Source: Anaerolineae bacterium (GTDB taxonomy: Bacteria > Chloroflexota > Anaerolineae > Aggregatilineales > Phototrophicaceae). From it: a DNA stretch of 7,501 nt. This document shows, piece by piece, positions 5,454 through 7,501 of the stretch. The DNA lies in contig JAIOHO010000276.1 of the NCBI GenBank assembly GCA_019912905.1, positions 1 to 7,501 of the forward strand, in the 5' to 3' direction. How positions within the stretch are numbered: position 1 is the stretch's first letter; each line of letters begins with the position of its first letter. The translations under genes were made by a program, and so were the position numbers. Below the pieces are notes generated by a model. The model saw nothing but the letters and a program-made list of their open reading frames with translations, was not told the DNA's origin and made no database searches.

Positions 5454-6605
5454 TTAAAACCAGTCCCAGGGGGCGATCATGGCGACGCGCGGCGGGAACA
5501 TGCGCTGAAGCAGTTGTGCCGCGTCCGACGGAAGATCGAGCATGGGCGGCGGCAGGACGCCGAACACGACTTGCAGGAATGCGCCGTAGTCGAGCTGCAT
5601 ATTGGTCGCGTCCTGTCCGCGCAGGCCGATATGCACCGTGCCGGGCTGAAGGTCGAAGATCAATCCGCGCAGGTCGATGCCCGCCTGAGCGGTAATTTCC
5701 GGCAGGATGGCCTCGCGGAAGGCTTCAGGGTCGATCACGCGGCCCATCCACTGGCCGGTCGGCAGGAGATGAATGTGCAGGGTGGAATCCAGCCAGCGGC
5801 GGGCATCATAAATCAGCCGGTCATCGGTGGGCAGATACCATTCCAGCGTTTCCTTGCCGTTTTCCAGCGCGGCTCTGCCTGCCAGGGCCAGCAGCGTGCG
5901 CGAAGCCGCGGCGGTTTCGGCCATGGCCTCGTGCCCGTGCCCGGTGCCGCTGGAATAGCCGACGATCTGGCCGCTCGAATCGGTGACCACCTGCACGCTG
6001 AACTCAGGAAAGGTGCGGAAGCGCCATTCCAGATTTTCCAGGCTGCGCGGCATGGTGACTCGCTGGCCCCAACTGCGTTCATACAGCGCGACCAACTGCG
6101 GCGCATCTGCAAGGGTGGCGGGCCGCGTGGTGAGCGGGGCGTCCAGCGCCGCTGCATCGGCGGCTTTGAACACCAGTTGTGAATTCGGCCAGACGGTCTG
6201 ATACCCAAAGCGGGGATAAAAGCGGGCAATGCCGTCGAGCAGCGAGAAGTGATCGCCGCGCGCCATCATATAGCCGATGGCGTCCTGAAGCAGGGCGGAG
6301 GCAATGCCGCGCTCCCGGTAATCCGGGTCCACACAGACCGCGCCGATGCCGCCGACGCGCAGTTCGACACGCCCATAGCGCAGTCGGTAGGGCCTGGCCG
6401 ACAGAAACCCCACCACGCGATCATCGACCACGCCGATGCGGTGCCATTCATAGGCAAACCCTGGCAGCGTGGTATAGCGGAGGGCGCGGTCCATCCATTT
6501 CTGATAGGCCTCCTGATTGCCTCGGGTGAAGACGCGCGCGGCCAATTCGCGGCCAGCCAGGTATTCCTCCTGGGTTTCGACGGGTTTTGCGATCAGGTCG
6601 GACAT
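5454..6605 (-). CDS. Eis-like GNAT-family N-acetyltransferase
   Basis: The 383-residue protein has the length and layout of the Eis family: an N-terminal GNAT acetyltransferase fold (about 1-150), a second degenerate GNAT-like domain (about 158-285) and a C-terminal sterol-carrier-like domain (about 290-383). The acetyl-CoA motif is V-C-V-D-P-D-Y-R-E-R-G-I-A (90-102). F-Y-P-R-F-G-Y (129-135) corresponds to the Eis segment holding the general-acid Tyr (Tyr130 here). The chain ends in W-D-W-F. In mycobacterial Eis the C-terminal Phe carboxylate is the general base, and Phe383 preserves that. Eis acetylates amines of aminoglycosides, peptides or polyamines; the substrate here is unknown. The frame also opens with GTG at 6620, but the ATG at 6605 is preferred because AGGTGAG is spaced 10 bases from it while the GTG would abut its site. 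It lies 153 bp downstream of the nucleotidyltransferase gene on the same strand. Confidence 0.83.
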   Translation of the reverse strand: MSDLIAKPVETQEEYLAGRELAARVFTRGNQEAYQKWMDRALRYTTLPGFAYEWHRIGVVDDRVVGFLSARPYRLRYGRVELRVGGIGAVCVDPDYRERGIASALLQDAIGYMMARGDHFSLLDGIARFYPRFGYQTVWPNSQLVFKAADAAALDAPLTTRPATLADAPQLVALYERSWGQRVTMPRSLENLEWRFRTFPEFSVQVVTDSSGQIVGYSSGTGHGHEAMAETAAASRTLLALAGRAALENGKETLEWYLPTDDRLIYDARRWLDSTLHIHLLPTGQWMGRVIDPEAFREAILPEITAQAGIDLRGLIFDLQPGTVHIGLRGQDATNMQLDYGAFLQVVFGVLPPPMLDLPSDAAQLLQRMFPPRVAMIAPWDWF

Positions 6606-6679
6606 GGCGGTTATGCTCACCTCTCCCCGGTTGTGGGCTTCGGCTCCGGTACGATGGATGTTCGGTTGGTGGACACGAT

Positions 6680-6689
6680 CCCACGTGGG
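6680..6689. repeat. Perfect 10-bp palindrome CCCACGTGGG
   Basis: A self-complementary 10-mer with CACGTG at its centre lies in the leader between the extended -10 (6712-6720) and the acetyltransferase start at 6605, just past the expected transcription start. Outside it, ATC and GAT continue the symmetry with one bulged base. It could be an operator, or chance. Confidence 0.3.
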
Positions 6690-6693
6690 GATG

Positions 6694-6753
6694 GGTCAGG
6701 CACTTCGGCCTATTCTATCATGCCCTGACCGCGATGAAGCGGCCTACCTGACC
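6694..6753. repeat. Three copies of the 7-mer GGTCAGG/CCTGACC flanking a promoter
   Basis: On the plus strand GGTCAGG is at 6694-6700 and CCTGACC at 6724-6730 and 6747-6753. The inner pair is inverted and extends to nine paired bases with one bulge (GGTCAGGCA against TGCCCTGACC), with a loop of about 18 bases containing the -10 box of the acetyltransferase gene. The outer pair is direct, 23 bp apart. The array could be binding sites for a regulator or a hairpin in the nucleotidyltransferase 3' end. No T-tract follows, so it is not a classic terminator. Confidence 0.4.
6712..6720 (-). promoter_or_regulatory. Extended -10 promoter for the Eis-like gene
   Basis: The minus strand reads TG-A-TAGAAT (6720-6712): a TGn extension plus a -10 with five of six consensus bases. 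No good -35 is seen at 17 bp, which extended -10 promoters often tolerate. Transcription would begin near 6705, giving a leader of about 100 bases and letting the gene be expressed independently of the upstream nucleotidyltransferase. Confidence 0.4.
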
Positions 6754-6758
6754 TGTTC

Positions 6759-7501
6759 TTAATCGACAAAACGGGCTAACTGTCGGAGCGTCCGGTCGAT
6801 CACCGCTTCGTGCTCCGGCAGCAGAATCGGACTCAGCACTGCCGCCGTTTCGCGATAGAGCCGCAGCCCGGCGCGCGCCTGCATGTTCGGTGACGCCATC
6901 CGCGTGCCCATCGCTAACCGGTGTGCCTGAGTCCAGGCACTGTCATACCCCATGGCCTGCTGCACCTGCCGGTAAAAGGTGTTCTCGCTGTCCGTCAGGA
7001 TTCCCCGGTGGATGGCGACCGCGCGCGTCAGCCCGACCACCAGCCAGGGCAGCCAGAACAGAATCATGTGATCGTCGGACAGGCGCAGGCCGCTCATGAG
7101 CTTGTAGGCTTCTTCCGAGTTCCCCAGCAGTTCGTGGCTGGCGTACACGTCCGCAGCCGCCTGAAGCGACTCCCATTGAAAATCACGCGCTTCCTGAATC
7201 AGTGCGGTCACCGCGCCGGTCTTATCCAGCAGCACGCGCATCTGGCGCAGGCCCGGTACGGCGGACAGTGCGCCTTCAGGCCGCGCCATCTTCTCGCGCT
7301 GCGACTCGATGGTGCGCAGCGACAGGCTGATCAGAAAATCGCCTTCCTGCCGCAGCGTATATTCGGCAAAAGGGTCGTCCGGCATGGCCTGGACGAACTG
7401 CCACAGGTCCACGTCGCTGTAGAGCTGGGCGTCGCCGCGCACATAGCTCCCGGTCAGGCCGAAGCCGACGGTATTGTCATCATCCCAGCGGGCGATCAGG
7501 G
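6759..7501 (-). CDS. Nucleotidyltransferase domain protein (5' end cut at right edge)
   Basis: The frame is open from the right edge to TAA at 6761-6759, giving 246 residues without the first part. Counting from the first complete codon (7499), F-G-L-T-G-S-Y-V-R-G-D-A (13-24) followed by Y-S-D-V-D-L-W (27-33) is the nucleotidyltransferase signature: the G-S loop plus the D-x-D metal pair (Asp29, Asp31). Enzymes of this fold transfer a nucleotidyl group, as in aminoglycoside or lincosamide nucleotidyltransferases and MNT-type toxin-antitoxin partners. A third catalytic carboxylate is not obvious in the following strand (around F-L-I-S-L-S-L). The remaining 170 residues look helical, like the C-terminal domain of larger antibiotic-type enzymes, and contain V-P-G-L-R-Q and R-V-L-L-D, which I do not assign to a named family. 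A GTG inside the frame at 7442 is not the start, because the G-S motif lies upstream of it. Probably only 20-30 residues are missing. Substrate unknown. Confidence 0.8.
   Translation of the reverse strand, partial: LIARWDDDNTVGFGLTGSYVRGDAQLYSDVDLWQFVQAMPDDPFAEYTLRQEGDFLISLSLRTIESQREKMARPEGALSAVPGLRQMRVLLDKTGAVTALIQEARDFQWESLQAAADVYASHELLGNSEEAYKLMSGLRLSDDHMILFWLPWLVVGLTRAVAIHRGILTDSENTFYRQVQQAMGYDSAWTQAHRLAMGTRMASPNMQARAGLRLYRETAAVLSPILLPEHEAVIDRTLRQLARFVD

Noticed and set aside
5376..6182. A 268-codon plus-strand open frame across the acetyltransferase gene.
   Set aside because: A composition-driven shadow (Gln/Arg/Gly-rich, no domain). The minus-strand gene has GNAT motifs and the Eis-like C-terminus.
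1..7501. CRISPR array, tRNA or rRNA genes, insertion sequence, phage or defence genes.
   Set aside because: No regularly spaced repeats, tRNA T-loop signatures, transposase motifs or phage proteins were seen on either strand.

Overview
This is ordinary chromosomal sequence from a moderately GC-rich bacterium, with coding parts near 60% G+C by eye. It holds seven complete genes and two cut by the window edges. The taxon cannot be fixed from the sequence alone. The gene mix, the Thr/Pro-rich lipoprotein and an intergenic hairpin repeat with a CCCTCCCC...GGGGCGGG core would fit a Chloroflexota (Anaerolineae-type) genome, but that is a low-confidence inference.

Left part (1-1720). The 5' end of a lipoprotein gene (minus strand, cut at base 1) diverges from a stand-alone CinA C-terminal-domain gene (pncC, NMN deamidase). 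pncC converges with a DUF1232 membrane-protein gene, and their stop codons touch with no base between them. A long AT-richer gap of about 480 bp follows. It carries a strong leftward sigma70-type promoter for the DUF1232 gene, with a perfect dyad inside its spacer, and weaker rightward promoter candidates for the next gene.

Middle (1721-5263). A divergent aldehyde dehydrogenase (plus strand) converges on a tight leftward three-gene unit: a DinB/YfiT-like metal-binding protein, then holB (DNA polymerase III delta'), then a DUF1684 protein. The first two genes overlap by ATGA and the last two are 5 bp apart, so they are very probably co-transcribed and translationally coupled.

Right part (5264-7501). 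A 190-bp gap contains a hairpin resembling a dispersed repeat. Beyond it lie an Eis-like two-GNAT-domain acetyltransferase ending in Phe and, upstream on the same strand, a nucleotidyltransferase cut by the right edge. The gap between these two carries an extended -10 promoter flanked by copies of a 7-mer, GGTCAGG/CCTGACC.

No tRNA, rRNA, CRISPR array, insertion sequence, phage gene or defence system was recognised. I do not see an undescribed multi-gene system. The points most worth a second look are the dyad-in-spacer promoter, the aldehyde dehydrogenase that lacks the usual oxyanion-hole Asn, and the paired Eis-like and nucleotidyltransferase genes.
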